A stretch of DNA of 34,997 nucleotides, from contig WRNB01000011.1 of the NCBI GenBank assembly GCA_009776805.1, positions 1-34,997 on the forward strand, in the 5' to 3' direction. This document shows positions 15,488 to 23,638 of the stretch, piece by piece. How positions within the stretch are numbered: position 1 is the stretch's first letter; each line of letters begins with the position of its first letter. A program made the position numbers and the translations under genes. The DNA is from Candidatus Bathycorpusculum grumuli. Lineage in GTDB: Archaea > Thermoproteota > Bathyarchaeia > Bathyarchaeales > Bathycorpusculaceae. Under the pieces are notes generated by a model. The model was not told the origin of the DNA. It made no database searches and was given only the letters and a program-made list of their open reading frames with translations.

Positions 15488-16243
15488 TTATGTTGACTCT
15501 AATTCTTGCACGAGTTTTATTACTTGATTGATTACGTGTATATTGATTTTTTGTCCTTTTTCTTTTGTTGCTATTGTAGGATCACCGTGTACGCCACTTG
15601 GAAAGTATTGCTCAGGATGTAGTACAACTTCAAAACGTGGCATCTCATAGTTGCTGGGTATGCCTTTTGTTTTAATTAGATCAGGTCGTATGTCCATAAC
15701 GCGTGAGGTTTCAATGGTTCCTGCGTGTCCATCTTTTATATTTGCTAATTCTTCAGTTAGTTCTTCAGCAAAATCATAGTCTGATAGTACCATGATGCGT
15801 GTGTGTTGTTTACCATTTTTTTCTCCGTTTTGGTGAATGATTTCTTGTGCTGCAAGTCTAAGGGCAACCATGTGAGATGTGCCTGCATGGCCGCTGAGAA
15901 TGATTATGCGGTTGAATCCGTTGCGAGTTAATTCTGAGAGTATGTCTTTGGTTACATTGAAAAGTGTGTTAAATTGTATGGTTATACTGCCTGGAAAGTT
16001 GCGTCCAGCATTTACAATACCGTAACGGAAAGGTGGTGCTACCAAGCATCCTGTTTTACGTGCAACTTCAAGTGCAACATATTCTGTTTCAATACTGTCT
16101 GTACACAATGGTAAGTGTTCGCCGTGTTCTTCTACGCAGCCAACTGGGAAAATAACTACTTTGCCTTGTTGTGCAAATTTCGCAACTTCAACAGTACTTA
16201 ACTCATCAAACCACAGGTGTACTGGTTTTTCAGTGTTTGTCAT
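15488..16243 (-). CDS. Creatininase-family amidohydrolase, ArfB-like
   Basis: The 251-residue enzyme shows the creatininase metal site: Glu38 and His40 in EEHGEHLPL, Asp49 in CTDS, His119 in SGHAGTSH and the later DGHAGTIETS segment. In archaea this family includes ArfB, the formamide hydrolase acting early in riboflavin and F420 synthesis, and that is a reasonable but unproven assignment. Other family members hydrolyse creatinine or mature peptides. It starts five bases after the DUF3006 stop and is last in a tight minus-strand set with that gene and an MBL hydrolase. Confidence 0.75.
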   Translation of the reverse strand: MTNTEKPVHLWFDELSTVEVAKFAQQGKVVIFPVGCVEEHGEHLPLCTDSIETEYVALEVARKTGCLVAPPFRYGIVNAGRNFPGSITIQFNTLFNVTKDILSELTRNGFNRIIILSGHAGTSHMVALRLAAQEIIHQNGEKNGKQHTRIMVLSDYDFAEELTEELANIKDGHAGTIETSRVMDIRPDLIKTKGIPSNYEMPRFEVVLHPEQYFPSGVHGDPTIATKEKGQKINIHVINQVIKLVQELEST

Positions 16244-16248
16244 AGGGA

Positions 16249-16473
16249 TTACTTCTTATTTTTTGTTTTTAGCTTTTCGAAGAGTGTATCTATTTCGTCT
16301 CTTCGTTGTTTTGTCATTGCAGCATCTACAGTGTATGATACGCCATTTCCATTATCTTTTAATACGTCTCCCTCTTTGACGTCTTTGCTGATTTTTGATA
16401 ATGGTATATCTACCATTGTATCGTCAACTTCGCAAATGGCTAATCCGTTTTCTATTCGATCAACAATTATCAT
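16249..16473 (-). CDS. DUF3006 domain protein
   Basis: The 74-residue protein starts with IIVDRIENGLAICEVDD, the typical DUF3006 opening, and ends in a Lys-rich helix (LFEKLKTKNKK). DUF3006 proteins often sit next to or are fused with ComEC-like metallo-beta-lactamase proteins, and the same holds here: its ATG overlaps the stop of the upstream MBL gene by four bases (ATGA). This suggests translational coupling. Its biochemical role is not known. Confidence 0.8.
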   Translation of the reverse strand: MIIVDRIENGLAICEVDDTMVDIPLSKISKDVKEGDVLKDNGNGVSYTVDAAMTKQRRDEIDTLFEKLKTKNKK

Positions 16474-17531
16474 GGTTTACACGTACCACATGGTGTATAA
16501 CCTGCATCTATTGCTTCCTGTCGTGAATTAAAATATATTCTATTTGTTTCGATAGGTAACGAGTGACAAGTAGGTAAATGGAATATTTTGCTGTTTTTAT
16601 TGCCTATGTATATTGTTCCTTCTTCTGTTGGGGTTGGCGTGTCTTTTTCAACTGTTACAGTTATTGTTTTTCCATCAGTTGTAAATATTATTGTGCCGTT
16701 TTCGTCAGTTCTATAAATTGTGGCTCCTGTTGCAATTAAGCGTGTCATGGCTTCTTGATGTGGGTGATTATAAGTGTTACCTGCGCCACAGCTTATCACT
16801 GCATAAGTGGGGGTAACGATGTCTAAATAATTTTTAGAACTGCTTGTTCGTGACCCGTGATGTCCAACTTTAAGCACGTCGGCGTCAAGTGATAATCCAT
16901 TTGTTATTTGATCATTTTCTGATTTTGTGTCTGCATCACCTGTGAATAAGAAAACTGTTTCGCCAAATTCTACGCGTAAAACGACAGAGCATTCATTGAG
17001 GTCTGAATATATGTAATTTGGTGCAATAACTTGTATGTTTGCGTTTCCCATAGTAAAATTTTGTCCTGGTTCTGCTATATTTACAGTTATGTCTTTTGCA
17101 TCAATAGCGGTAATTAAGTTTTTATATGCTTGTATGGTGTGTGTTTTATCTGGCATAATAATTGTATCTATATTGTCCATTTTATTGACAACAGCTGTCA
17201 TTGCTCCAATGTGGTCTGCATGTGGATGTGTTGCTACAAGATAATCTAAACTTGTTACCTCATATGTGGATAAATAATTGAGCATAAGTTGGTCTTGGCC
17301 AATATTTCCTGCATCTATTAGCATTGTATGTGTACCAGTTTTTAAGAGAATAGAATCTGCTTGTCCAACATCAAGAAAAATAACTTCTAACGTGCCCTGA
17401 TCTAGTACTTGGGTATCTATTGTTGGTGTAGTTGGAAACAAAGAATCAGAGTTTTCATTAACTACTACACACGTAGCGATTAACGCTATAGCAACTACTG
17501 CTGTTATCGCAAAAATCTGTGGCTTTTTCAT
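16470..17531 (-). CDS. Exported ComEC-like metallo-beta-lactamase hydrolase with Ada-type zinc tail
   Basis: The 353-residue protein begins with a signal or membrane anchor (IFAITAVVAIALIATCVVV). A ComEC/Rec2-type MBL domain follows: IFLDVGQADSILL (51-63), THPHADHIGA (101-110), FLFTGDAD and the distal KVGHHGS. The C-terminal part, after PTPTEEGTIYIG, has NKNSKIFHLPTCHSLP and CGTCKP, the pattern of an Ada-type metal-binding domain. A secreted or surface-bound nuclease or phosphodiesterase acting on extracellular DNA is plausible. The first gene of the DUF3006/creatininase set, it has a TATA-like box about 27 bases upstream, which suggests a leaderless transcript. Confidence 0.8.
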   Translation of the reverse strand: MKKPQIFAITAVVAIALIATCVVVNENSDSLFPTTPTIDTQVLDQGTLEVIFLDVGQADSILLKTGTHTMLIDAGNIGQDQLMLNYLSTYEVTSLDYLVATHPHADHIGAMTAVVNKMDNIDTIIMPDKTHTIQAYKNLITAIDAKDITVNIAEPGQNFTMGNANIQVIAPNYIYSDLNECSVVLRVEFGETVFLFTGDADTKSENDQITNGLSLDADVLKVGHHGSRTSSSKNYLDIVTPTYAVISCGAGNTYNHPHQEAMTRLIATGATIYRTDENGTIIFTTDGKTITVTVEKDTPTPTEEGTIYIGNKNSKIFHLPTCHSLPIETNRIYFNSRQEAIDAGYTPCGTCKP

Positions 17532-17550
17532 TATTAAACATAACCTATAT

Positions 17551-17564
17551 TGTTTATATTTTTA
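17551..17564 (-). promoter_or_regulatory. TATA-like box for a leaderless MBL operon transcript
   Basis: On the minus strand AAAAATATAAACAA is centred about 27 bases before the ATG at 17531. That is the archaeal TATA-to-start distance, so transcription may begin at the start codon. Confidence 0.4.
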
Positions 17565-18487
17565 ACTGATTTTTGTATTACATTATATTTAATTTTAAAT
17601 CCAGAAAACATTGTGTCTAATTTAATTTTGTTTAGACAAAAATGTCGATTGTTTAACAGTTTTCTAAATACACTGTGTGGTGACAAAATTTTTTTACCTC
17701 GTATATGCCACTTTTCGTATTATGTTATTTAAAGTTTTCTAAAAATTCGGTTTTTGTGTCTTTTCCCAAAATAATTTCACCTCCTAAAATATTGTATGGT
17801 TAAAGTTAAAAACAAGAGCGCACTAAAATGATGTGTAGAAAAAACATGCCACAGGCAAAGTCACTGTGAAATAGGCCGCTAACCACCTAAAACTAACTCC
17901 CAGACTGTATGAAAACTAACCAAAAATATGAACAAAAATTAAAAACCACCTAATTAAAAATATTTAAATAAAAAAACATAAAAATATTTCTAAAACACAA
18001 ACTTTTTGGAATTATTTACAACAACAAAAATTCTGTAACCTATTTTTCAGACAATCTCATGGGTTTCTTTGGTATTTTGGTCCGCATAGGCATGGTAATA
18101 GTTTGTCTTGTAGTTTTAGTATAGCTGTTTTGAGTGTTTCTTTTGGAATGTTTAGTTTTTCTATTTTTGGGATATGTTGGCAAGATTTATGTCTTCTTGT
18201 ATTTCTATTTATGTTTGGTCTGTGATTACTTGGGTTTCATTTCTATGTTTTTTTGAGCGATAACATAGAATGAACTTTACTCAATCCAAAAAAGTTAACC
18301 GATTAGACGACAACACTCATACTTAATTTGTGTTTATTGCGTTTTTGGAAATTGTTTACTTTTTTACATAAATAAATAGCAACAAAATCATTTAACTCTT
18401 TATCAACTAAATCACTATTACACACTAAATAATCAACTCCAATAAGTTCTTATGCAGCAATAGTTAAAAATCTGTTAAAATAGATTC
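17565..18487. other. Long intergenic region with a possible gene fragment
   Basis: About 920 bases lie between the MBL promoter and the end of cca. No intact gene is supported. The left part is AT-rich with A/C-rich patches. The part 18060-18245 is G/T-rich on the plus strand and carries a protein-like minus-strand frame, annotated separately. Confidence 0.45.
18062..18245 (-). pseudogene. Short protein-like fragment, origin unknown
   Basis: A minus-strand frame of about 60 codons without a start codon reads KIEKLNIPKETLKTAILKLQ, then DKLLPCLCGPKYQRNP, before a stop. The helical pattern with a CxCG turn looks like the N-terminal domain of a transposase or DNA-binding protein. I cannot assign it to a family. 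Confidence 0.25.
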
Positions 18488-19909
18488 TTATTTTAACCAA
18501 TCAGTTTTCCCCAACAGAAATCTTGACAAAAAACATGCAAAATCCCTATATTCACTATAAATTTGAATAATTCCATTACTATCAAAAACCGTAAAACCCT
18601 CATTAAACGCTTTAGCGAAAAGTTCTGAAACACCAACATTTTTTCCTCCATCAACAAGTTTCTCCCTTAAAAAACTTAGAGCATTAACATTTTTACGAGT
18701 AATTTCAACAACCCATTTTCCATCTTCAATATATGGTCCGGCAACTGTCTGACTATTTTTTGTGTATTTAGCAAGAAAATGTGCACACTCATCTGAACAT
18801 TCAAGAGGTGGTCCAAAATGTTTTTTGACATCAGCAATAATTAGTTGTTCCAACTTAAAAATAAAAACATTAAACGATTTTTCATTGCTCCAAACTGCGT
18901 CTCTGAATACTTTGAAACCATTAAACTCTAACAGTTTACGCAATGAACGTCTAGATTTGTAGAATTGCCCCCAAAACACGTCAGGTACAGCATCAATGCC
19001 TCCCGTAACTAGAAACAACAATGATGATCCATGATTATTCATCATACACTTCAAATCATCTGTGTCAAGAGCTGATTGTTTGGGTGCAAAAAAGAATATT
19101 TCTGACGGATTTTGCAAAAACGCACGCGATGCCCCAATGAAACTGTAAAGCTTTTCAGCTTGAACCGCTGAAGCAACATTACGCGCTTTATCAACCGGAT
19201 CAACAATCACCAGTGGCTCTGAGAACAATGTTACTACATCTTTTTCTTTGTCTGCAAAATGGCGTTGTGGGTCAATTACGAGGCGTTTATTGTAATTTGC
19301 AAATGCTTGTACTGTTTGAACAAACGAACCAAAAGTTAGAATCAACAATTCACACAAGTAACCGCTGAATCCTCCGATTTTGATTTCAGCTCCATACACA
19401 TTTATACATTTCATAAATTGTTTAAGTAGTCGTGTTTCTTCACGCATTTTAGGTGTTAAATGTTGTCTAATATAATTAGTGTGGTATGGTGTTCTGTCGG
19501 TTGCGCTTTGCCATTCACCTATTGCCGCATTAAAACAGGGAACAATATCTACCCGCATTTCGTTAATGGTTATTTCAAGATAAGGATGTTCCGCAAATCG
19601 TTCTGTAACGTGTGTTGCATTTTGCGTTACAGATCTTGCAATTTTTAAACCTATTTCACCGAGTTTTTCACGTGAAATGGTTGTGGGTAAACGAATAAAA
19701 ATGTCAATGTCGGGGTTTTCCTTTAACCAAGTGTCTTTTGCTATGGATCCCTCTACTCTTACAGTTGCCTTTACATTTTGTTGTTTGCACGCATCTAAAA
19801 GTTTTTGTTTTAATTGCTTACTTAAAACCTCAACTTTACAGTATTCTTCAGGCGTAGGCGAAATTTTTTTTAATACCTGTTGAGTTAAGGTTTCAAGTTC
19901 TATTTGCAT
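18488..19909 (-). CDS. cca: Archaeal (class I) CCA-adding tRNA nucleotidyltransferase
   Basis: The enzyme adds and repairs the 3'-terminal CCA of tRNAs without a nucleic-acid template. The 473-residue protein matches the archaeal class I enzyme. The N-terminal catalytic domain has Gly54-Ser55 in VEGSIAKDTWL, the metal-binding Asp67/Asp69 in NPDIDIFI and the third acid Asp121 in RVDIVPCF. The HPYLEITI segment lies between. The central and tail domains follow (GGFSGYLCELLILTFGSF, then a C-terminal RNA-binding part). The length is close to the usual 430-470. It follows thpR on the same strand after 17 bases, a gene pair common in archaea. Confidence 0.93.
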   Translation of the reverse strand: MQIELETLTQQVLKKISPTPEEYCKVEVLSKQLKQKLLDACKQQNVKATVRVEGSIAKDTWLKENPDIDIFIRLPTTISREKLGEIGLKIARSVTQNATHVTERFAEHPYLEITINEMRVDIVPCFNAAIGEWQSATDRTPYHTNYIRQHLTPKMREETRLLKQFMKCINVYGAEIKIGGFSGYLCELLILTFGSFVQTVQAFANYNKRLVIDPQRHFADKEKDVVTLFSEPLVIVDPVDKARNVASAVQAEKLYSFIGASRAFLQNPSEIFFFAPKQSALDTDDLKCMMNNHGSSLLFLVTGGIDAVPDVFWGQFYKSRRSLRKLLEFNGFKVFRDAVWSNEKSFNVFIFKLEQLIIADVKKHFGPPLECSDECAHFLAKYTKNSQTVAGPYIEDGKWVVEITRKNVNALSFLREKLVDGGKNVGVSELFAKAFNEGFTVFDSNGIIQIYSEYRDFACFLSRFLLGKTDWLK

Positions 19910-19926
19910 GTCTTTTTCGCTTCATT

Positions 19927-20487
19927 TTATGGGCTGTATTCCTTCAAAGTGGTATAAGCAGGACCCATAGTCGAAAGCTGACTTCTTTTTAACCGTAAAT
20001 AATTCGCTTTGATATTCCCAAATTCATACTCTTGATGTCGTGTGACAAAATCAACTAATCGCTGTTTATTCGCGCCCGAACTAACGCGTGCAATAGTTAG
20101 ATGAGCTTTAAATTCAGGTTCTGGTGCAAACCCCAAATCATGAAGCATTGGTTCAAGTTGTTCAAAAATACTTCGTAGTTGTTCAGCTCCTAAAGTAATT
20201 CCAGCCCAAACAACTCTTGGATAATTTATTGTTGGGAAGACGCCTAAACCTTGAAGCTGAATATTAAATGGAACAAATTTTACTTTTTTCATAACTTCAT
20301 AAACTTTGTCAACCATTTCTGGATTTATAAGCCCAAGAAATCTTATGGTGATATGAATGTTTTTAGGCGAAACAAGTTTTAAATCTGCGTTAGTCTGCAT
20401 TAACAATTTCTGTACAGCAGCTATTCTATTTATCAAATTTTCGTTTTGTATGTCGAAAGCAATAAAGCTTCGTATTTGTTCAGACAT
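19927..20487 (-). CDS. thpR: RNA 2',3'-cyclic phosphodiesterase (2'-5' RNA ligase family)
   Basis: This is a small 2H-phosphoesterase of 186 residues. The two catalytic HxTx motifs are His45-Ile-Thr47 in HITIRFLG and His129-Leu-Thr131 in HLTIARV, at the usual spacing. Family enzymes open 2',3'-cyclic phosphates at RNA ends and can join 2'-5' ends in vitro. The protein starts MSEQIRSFIAFDI, the standard ThpR entry. It lies 17 bases upstream of cca on the same strand, so both probably share a transcript for RNA end metabolism. GGAAAG just before ATG may be the ribosome site. Confidence 0.92.
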   Translation of the reverse strand: MSEQIRSFIAFDIQNENLINRIAAVQKLLMQTNADLKLVSPKNIHITIRFLGLINPEMVDKVYEVMKKVKFVPFNIQLQGLGVFPTINYPRVVWAGITLGAEQLRSIFEQLEPMLHDLGFAPEPEFKAHLTIARVSSGANKQRLVDFVTRHQEYEFGNIKANYLRLKRSQLSTMGPAYTTLKEYSP

Positions 20488-20520
20488 TTTTCTTTCCGTT
20501 ACTATCTACAACGTTCCCTC

Positions 20521-20532
20521 ATAAAAGTTTTA
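20521..20532 (-). promoter_or_regulatory. TATA-like box for thpR-cca
   Basis: On the minus strand AAACTTTTATGA lies about 40 bases before the thpR ATG, consistent with a short leader of 10-15 bases. The match to an archaeal TATA box is moderate. Confidence 0.3.
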
Positions 20533-20663
20533 AGCATGAAAACTGTCTAAAAGCCAATAAATTTAAACATTTTAAACACAATAGCCAAAATGTGGACAAA
20601 AAACGGGGGTTCAACTGTTGTTTAAAGGTGAAGGTAGTTAATTTATAAAAGTTGGAATTGTAT

Positions 20664-20763
20664 GGGTAATTTCCGAAAATCACGTTTTAGAAAACTAAAT
20701 AGCATTATGACACGTTTTTCAGCAGGTAATTTTTGGAAAAATACAGTTTTTAGGCGGTTGTCT
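20664..20763. repeat. Relative of the MITE-like element (copy 3)
   Basis: This stretch shares with copy 1 the order TCCGAAAA, then TTTTAGAAAACTAA/TTTCAGAAAACTAA, then TTTTTGGAAAAATA/TTTTTGGGAAAAATATA, then the G-rich right end (TTTTTAGGCGG versus TTTTCGGAGG). Similarity runs the full length, about 100 bp, with many substitutions. It lies upstream of a dead DnaJ fragment. The TATAA that follows is also shared with copy 2. Confidence 0.5.
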
Positions 20764-20840
20764 ATAAACTTACCTTCGGCAGTTTGAGCAAAAAAACATA
20801 ACGAATTAAAACCCAACACACAAACAACCCCAAACAAAAA

Positions 20841-21200
20841 CAGGCTAATTATGGCGAAGATAACCCCTTTGAAATATTGGGCGTAAGCGAGACCGCCACA
20901 GAAGAAGAGGTTAAAAGTGCTTGGCGACGGCTTTGTAAAGAATGGCACCCTGCTACATTTGCGGAAAATGGCGAAGAAGTCAAAAAAGTCACATCAGAAA
21001 AATTTGACAAGATACAAAAGGCGTATGAGTGTATAAAACAGCGTGGGCTGGAGATAATTAATGGAGAAATCACAAATATAGTGTTAAACTTTAAAATTGT
21101 GACGCTAAAAGGGCTGCACAAACGACAACTTATCACTAAAGACGAGTTGGAGCAAGCTATAAAAACCCTAAAAAGCAGTGTAGTTGTAAGCAAAAATTAA
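20841..21200 (+). pseudogene. DnaJ-like J-domain fragment with HPA in place of HPD
   Basis: The frame from 20841 reads QANYGEDNPFEILGVSETAT, then EEEVKSAWRRLCKEWHPATF, then SEKFDKIQKAYECIKQRG, clearly a J domain. The invariant HPD tripeptide, needed to stimulate Hsp70, is HPA. There is no ATG in frame; the first possible start, TTG 20877, would remove helix I. The tail after the J domain is unlike any standard DnaJ domain. I read this as a dead fragment, probably of bacterial origin, at the head of a block of bacterial-type pseudogenes. Confidence 0.65.
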
Positions 21201-21265
21201 ATGCTGGACTTTTAAAACGTCGTATGTTAAAATGACGGTAGTTTAAAGTAAGGTGGGAGCAAAGC

Positions 21266-21602
21266 ATGGAAATAACGCCAAATCAAAATGAAATTTACCA
21301 AAACATCAGAGAAATCATCTTAACCGCTCGGCAGGTATTAAGCGAACGGTTGAGTTTGCTATGGTGAAGACATATTGGCAAATAGGTAAGCAAATTATGG
21401 AGGCACAAGGCGGTGAGGTTAGAGCGGAATATGGCACACAACTTTTGAAATTTTTGGCAGAAAGATTGATGGTAGAGTTCGGTGTTTCTTTTGATGAACG
21501 AAATTTACGATACATGCGTCAATTTTACAACGTTTTTCCAATTTGGAACGCGCTGAGTTCCGAATTGAGCTGGACACATTACAGGCGGATTATGAGAATA
21601 CC
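21266..21602 (+). pseudogene. DUF1016 (YhcG-type) N-terminal fragment, frameshifted and truncated
   Basis: A fair Shine-Dalgarno (GGTGGGAG) precedes ATG 21266 and MEITPNQNEIYQNIREII, then TARQVLSER. A frameshift near 21350 follows, after which VEFAMVKTYWQIGKQIMEAQ and FDERNLRYMRQFYNVFP and LSSELSWTHYRRIMRI continue. These are hallmarks of the N-terminal domain of DUF1016 (YhcG) proteins, whose C-terminal PDDEXK nuclease domain is missing. The homology ends abruptly at about 21602, where serine-recombinase sequence begins. Confidence 0.7.
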
Positions 21603-22440
21603 AAACGCAAACGAACGAGGGCGAGGAAGCCGTTATCACGGTTGAAAATAATCACATGCTTATTGTGGATAAGGAAGTATTTGACAGGGCACAGAGGGAG
21701 ATGTAGCGTCGAAAGACTGCGACCTTTGAGAAAAGCCGATATTCCAACCGTCATGTGTGGAGTAGCAAGGTCAAATGCGCTATTGTAATTCGAGTTTTAA
21801 GCGCAGAATTAACAATAAAAAGGCGCAAAATCAGCAGATTATGTGGCAGTGCAGCGAGGCGTTAAAGTTTGGTAGGGAGAAGGTTAATGCGCAGGTCATA
21901 AGGTGGGTTGTTACTGTCGCGCTGTTCATGAGCATGTTTTGCGGGATAATTTTCTTGCTGTCTTGAACACGGTGATTGAGCATAAGACCAAGTTGTGCGT
22001 GAGTTAAAGGTCGCGGTAAATCAAGCCATAGCAGCAGTCCTGATAAATCAGGTGAAATTAGGGCGATTGGGGCGGATATGGATAAGATAACGGTGAAAAA
22101 GTTGAAGCTGCTGGATTTGTGTGTTGATGGCGTGGTTTCGCGTGCAGAGTTTGAAGCGTCTAATAGTCAGTATAATAAGCAATTGGATGCGTTGAATAAG
22201 CAGTCTTTAGTCTTGAAATTGGATAATAAAATTGTGGAAGATTTGACGCAAAAATTGGCTAATATTGAGGTGGCTATTGAGGCTATTGTGAGGTTTAAGG
22301 AGTTTAGTGAGTCGGTGTGCGGTGAAATTTTGCATAAGGTAATTGTTGAGGGTAGGGATAAAATGTCCTTTTACCTGATGACAAGTGAGACCGCGGGTCC
22401 TCTTTTTGTTAAAATGTCTCCTTTGTTAGTGAGGTATTGA
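21603..22440 (+). pseudogene. Large serine recombinase, C-terminal part, multiply broken
   Basis: Pieces in several frames assemble into the C-terminal half of a large serine recombinase of the kind found in Bacillota mobile elements. First comes NEGEEAVITVENNH with VDKEVFDRAQREM, then an in-frame TAG, RRKTATFEKSRYSNRHVWSS and KVKCA. After a frameshift the zinc-ribbon part CNSSFKRRINNKKAQNQQIM follows, then HEHVLRDNFLAVLNTVIEHK. The end is the coiled coil at 22078-22440: KLLDLCVDGVVSRAEFEASN, KQLDALNKQ and SVCGEILHKVIVEGRDK. The N-terminal catalytic domain is missing. The G+C content is higher than in the surroundings, which supports a recent bacterial source. Confidence 0.75.
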
Positions 22441-22542
22441 ATAGGATAATAGTAATATTCGTCGTCATTTAGGGCGGTTTACGCGTAGAGTAAAAGTGGT
22501 TTCTAAATGTGAATGATGGTTGATACTTTGTTAAATTTGTGA

Positions 22543-22640
22543 GAAAATTTGACTACGCCCGAGGTTTTCACTCAAATTCAAACAATAGTGCTGTCTCCAT
22601 ATAGGTGAAAACTCTCAGGAAAAGTAGCAGTATGCTAAAA
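22543..22640 (+). promoter_or_regulatory. Structured leader with a glycine-riboswitch-like 3' part (weak)
   Basis: GTGAAAACTCTCAGGAAAAG at 22605-22624 resembles the conserved 3' segment of glycine aptamers (GAAxCTCTCAGGxAAAAG). TGAGA near 22542 can pair with TCTCA to close a stem, and AATTTGA (22547) pairs with TCAAATT (22572). However, the conserved GCCGAAGGxGCAA core was not found in the expected place. It precedes the UPF0200 gene and follows the recombinase remnant. It may be a degenerate aptamer or coincidence. Confidence 0.2.
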
Positions 22641-22679
22641 TAATGGTTGTTTTCTTTTTGTACTGGAAAAGGGTTTGTT

Positions 22680-23246
22680 ATGAATGTTGATAAGCTTGTT
22701 ATAGGTTTAACTGGTATGCCGGGTGCAGGGAAATCAGTTTTTGTAGAGGCTGCAAAAACAGTTGGTTATGTTGCAGTGTCGATGGGTGATGTAATACGTG
22801 AAGAGACTAAAAAGCGTGGTTTGGAGTTAAATCCGCAAAATGTGGGTCAGGTGATGTTGGAGTTGCGTAAAGAGGGTGGGGATAATGTGGTTGCTGAGTT
22901 GTGTGTGCCAAAAATTGAGTTGCAGGTTGGTAGTAGGATTGTTATAGATGGGTTGCGAAGTTTAAATGAGGTTGATGTGTTTAAGGCAAATTTTGTTGGT
23001 TTTAAGCTTGTTGCTGTTCATGCTGCTTCTTTGGTTCGTTTTGCGCGTTTGAGTTTACGTGGTCGAAGTGATGATCCTAAAACTTTTGAATTATTTCATG
23101 AACGTGATATGCGTGAGTTAAGTGTTGGTTTAGGTAGTGTAATTGCTTTCTCTGAGCATGTTATAGTTAATGATAGTAGTATAGAAGTGTTTAATACAGA
23201 AGTGAAAAAGTATTTGGGGCTGGTTGAATCTATATGGAAACAGTAA
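22680..23246 (+). CDS. UPF0200 P-loop kinase-like protein (dephospho-CoA kinase/adenylate kinase fold)
   Basis: The 188-residue protein has a P-loop GMPGAGKS near its start, MGDVIREETKKRGL and IVIDGLRSLNEVDVF, then an Arg-rich lid RFARLSLRGRSDDPKTF. These are the marks of the archaeal UPF0200 nucleoside-kinase-like family; the true substrate is not established. I chose ATG 22680, whose product starts MNVDKLVIGLTG as in relatives; the frame extends to a TTG at 22647. Its end overlaps the UPF0201 gene by 13 bases, and the pairing is conserved in archaea. The coding strand is strongly G/T-rich. Confidence 0.85.
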   Translation: MNVDKLVIGLTGMPGAGKSVFVEAAKTVGYVAVSMGDVIREETKKRGLELNPQNVGQVMLELRKEGGDNVVAELCVPKIELQVGSRIVIDGLRSLNEVDVFKANFVGFKLVAVHAASLVRFARLSLRGRSDDPKTFELFHERDMRELSVGLGSVIAFSEHVIVNDSSIEVFNTEVKKYLGLVESIWKQ

Positions 23247-23638
23247 CGGTTCGCGTAGAAGCAGATGTTAATGCTACAGAGGATGAAGAGAAAGTTAAAA
23301 AGGCGGTTAGTAATATTTTTGATAATCTAGTTTTTACTGTTGAACCTGCTTTTCAAGGTTGTCGTTTGAAAGCTGTTGGTCAAGGTCAGGTTTCTTTAAT
23401 TAAATTTCGTAATGTGTTGCGTAATGATCGTGTAAGAGATGCGGCAAGAAAATTGTTATATCGTGCAGCGTGTGATGATAGGATTGTTTTTTATTTAAAT
23501 AAGCAGGTTGCTTATGTTGGGCATGTTAGTTTTTCAGAGGAATATGGTGAGTCGCCTTTAGGGCCGTTGTGTGTGGTTATTGAGACTGCTGCGCCTAAGC
23601 AGCTTGTTGATTGGCTTGCAGAAAAAACAAAGAAGTGA
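23234..23638 (+). CDS. UPF0201 (DUF54) RNA-binding-like protein
   Basis: The 134-residue protein starts METVTVRVEADVNATEDEEK, the usual UPF0201 entry, and continues with VKKAVSNIF and a C-terminal GESPLGPLCVVIET strand. Family structures show an RNA-binding-like fold, and a link to RNA metabolism has been proposed from genome context. It overlaps the UPF0200 gene by 13 bases and is followed without a gap by an MBL nuclease gene, so the three genes form one operon. Confidence 0.85.
   Translation: METVTVRVEADVNATEDEEKVKKAVSNIFDNLVFTVEPAFQGCRLKAVGQGQVSLIKFRNVLRNDRVRDAARKLLYRAACDDRIVFYLNKQVAYVGHVSFSEEYGESPLGPLCVVIETAAPKQLVDWLAEKTKK

Noticed and set aside
17550-17732. 60-codon plus-strand frame divergent from the MBL gene
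   Set aside because: It begins at a TTG inside the likely MBL promoter and is AT-rich with no motif.
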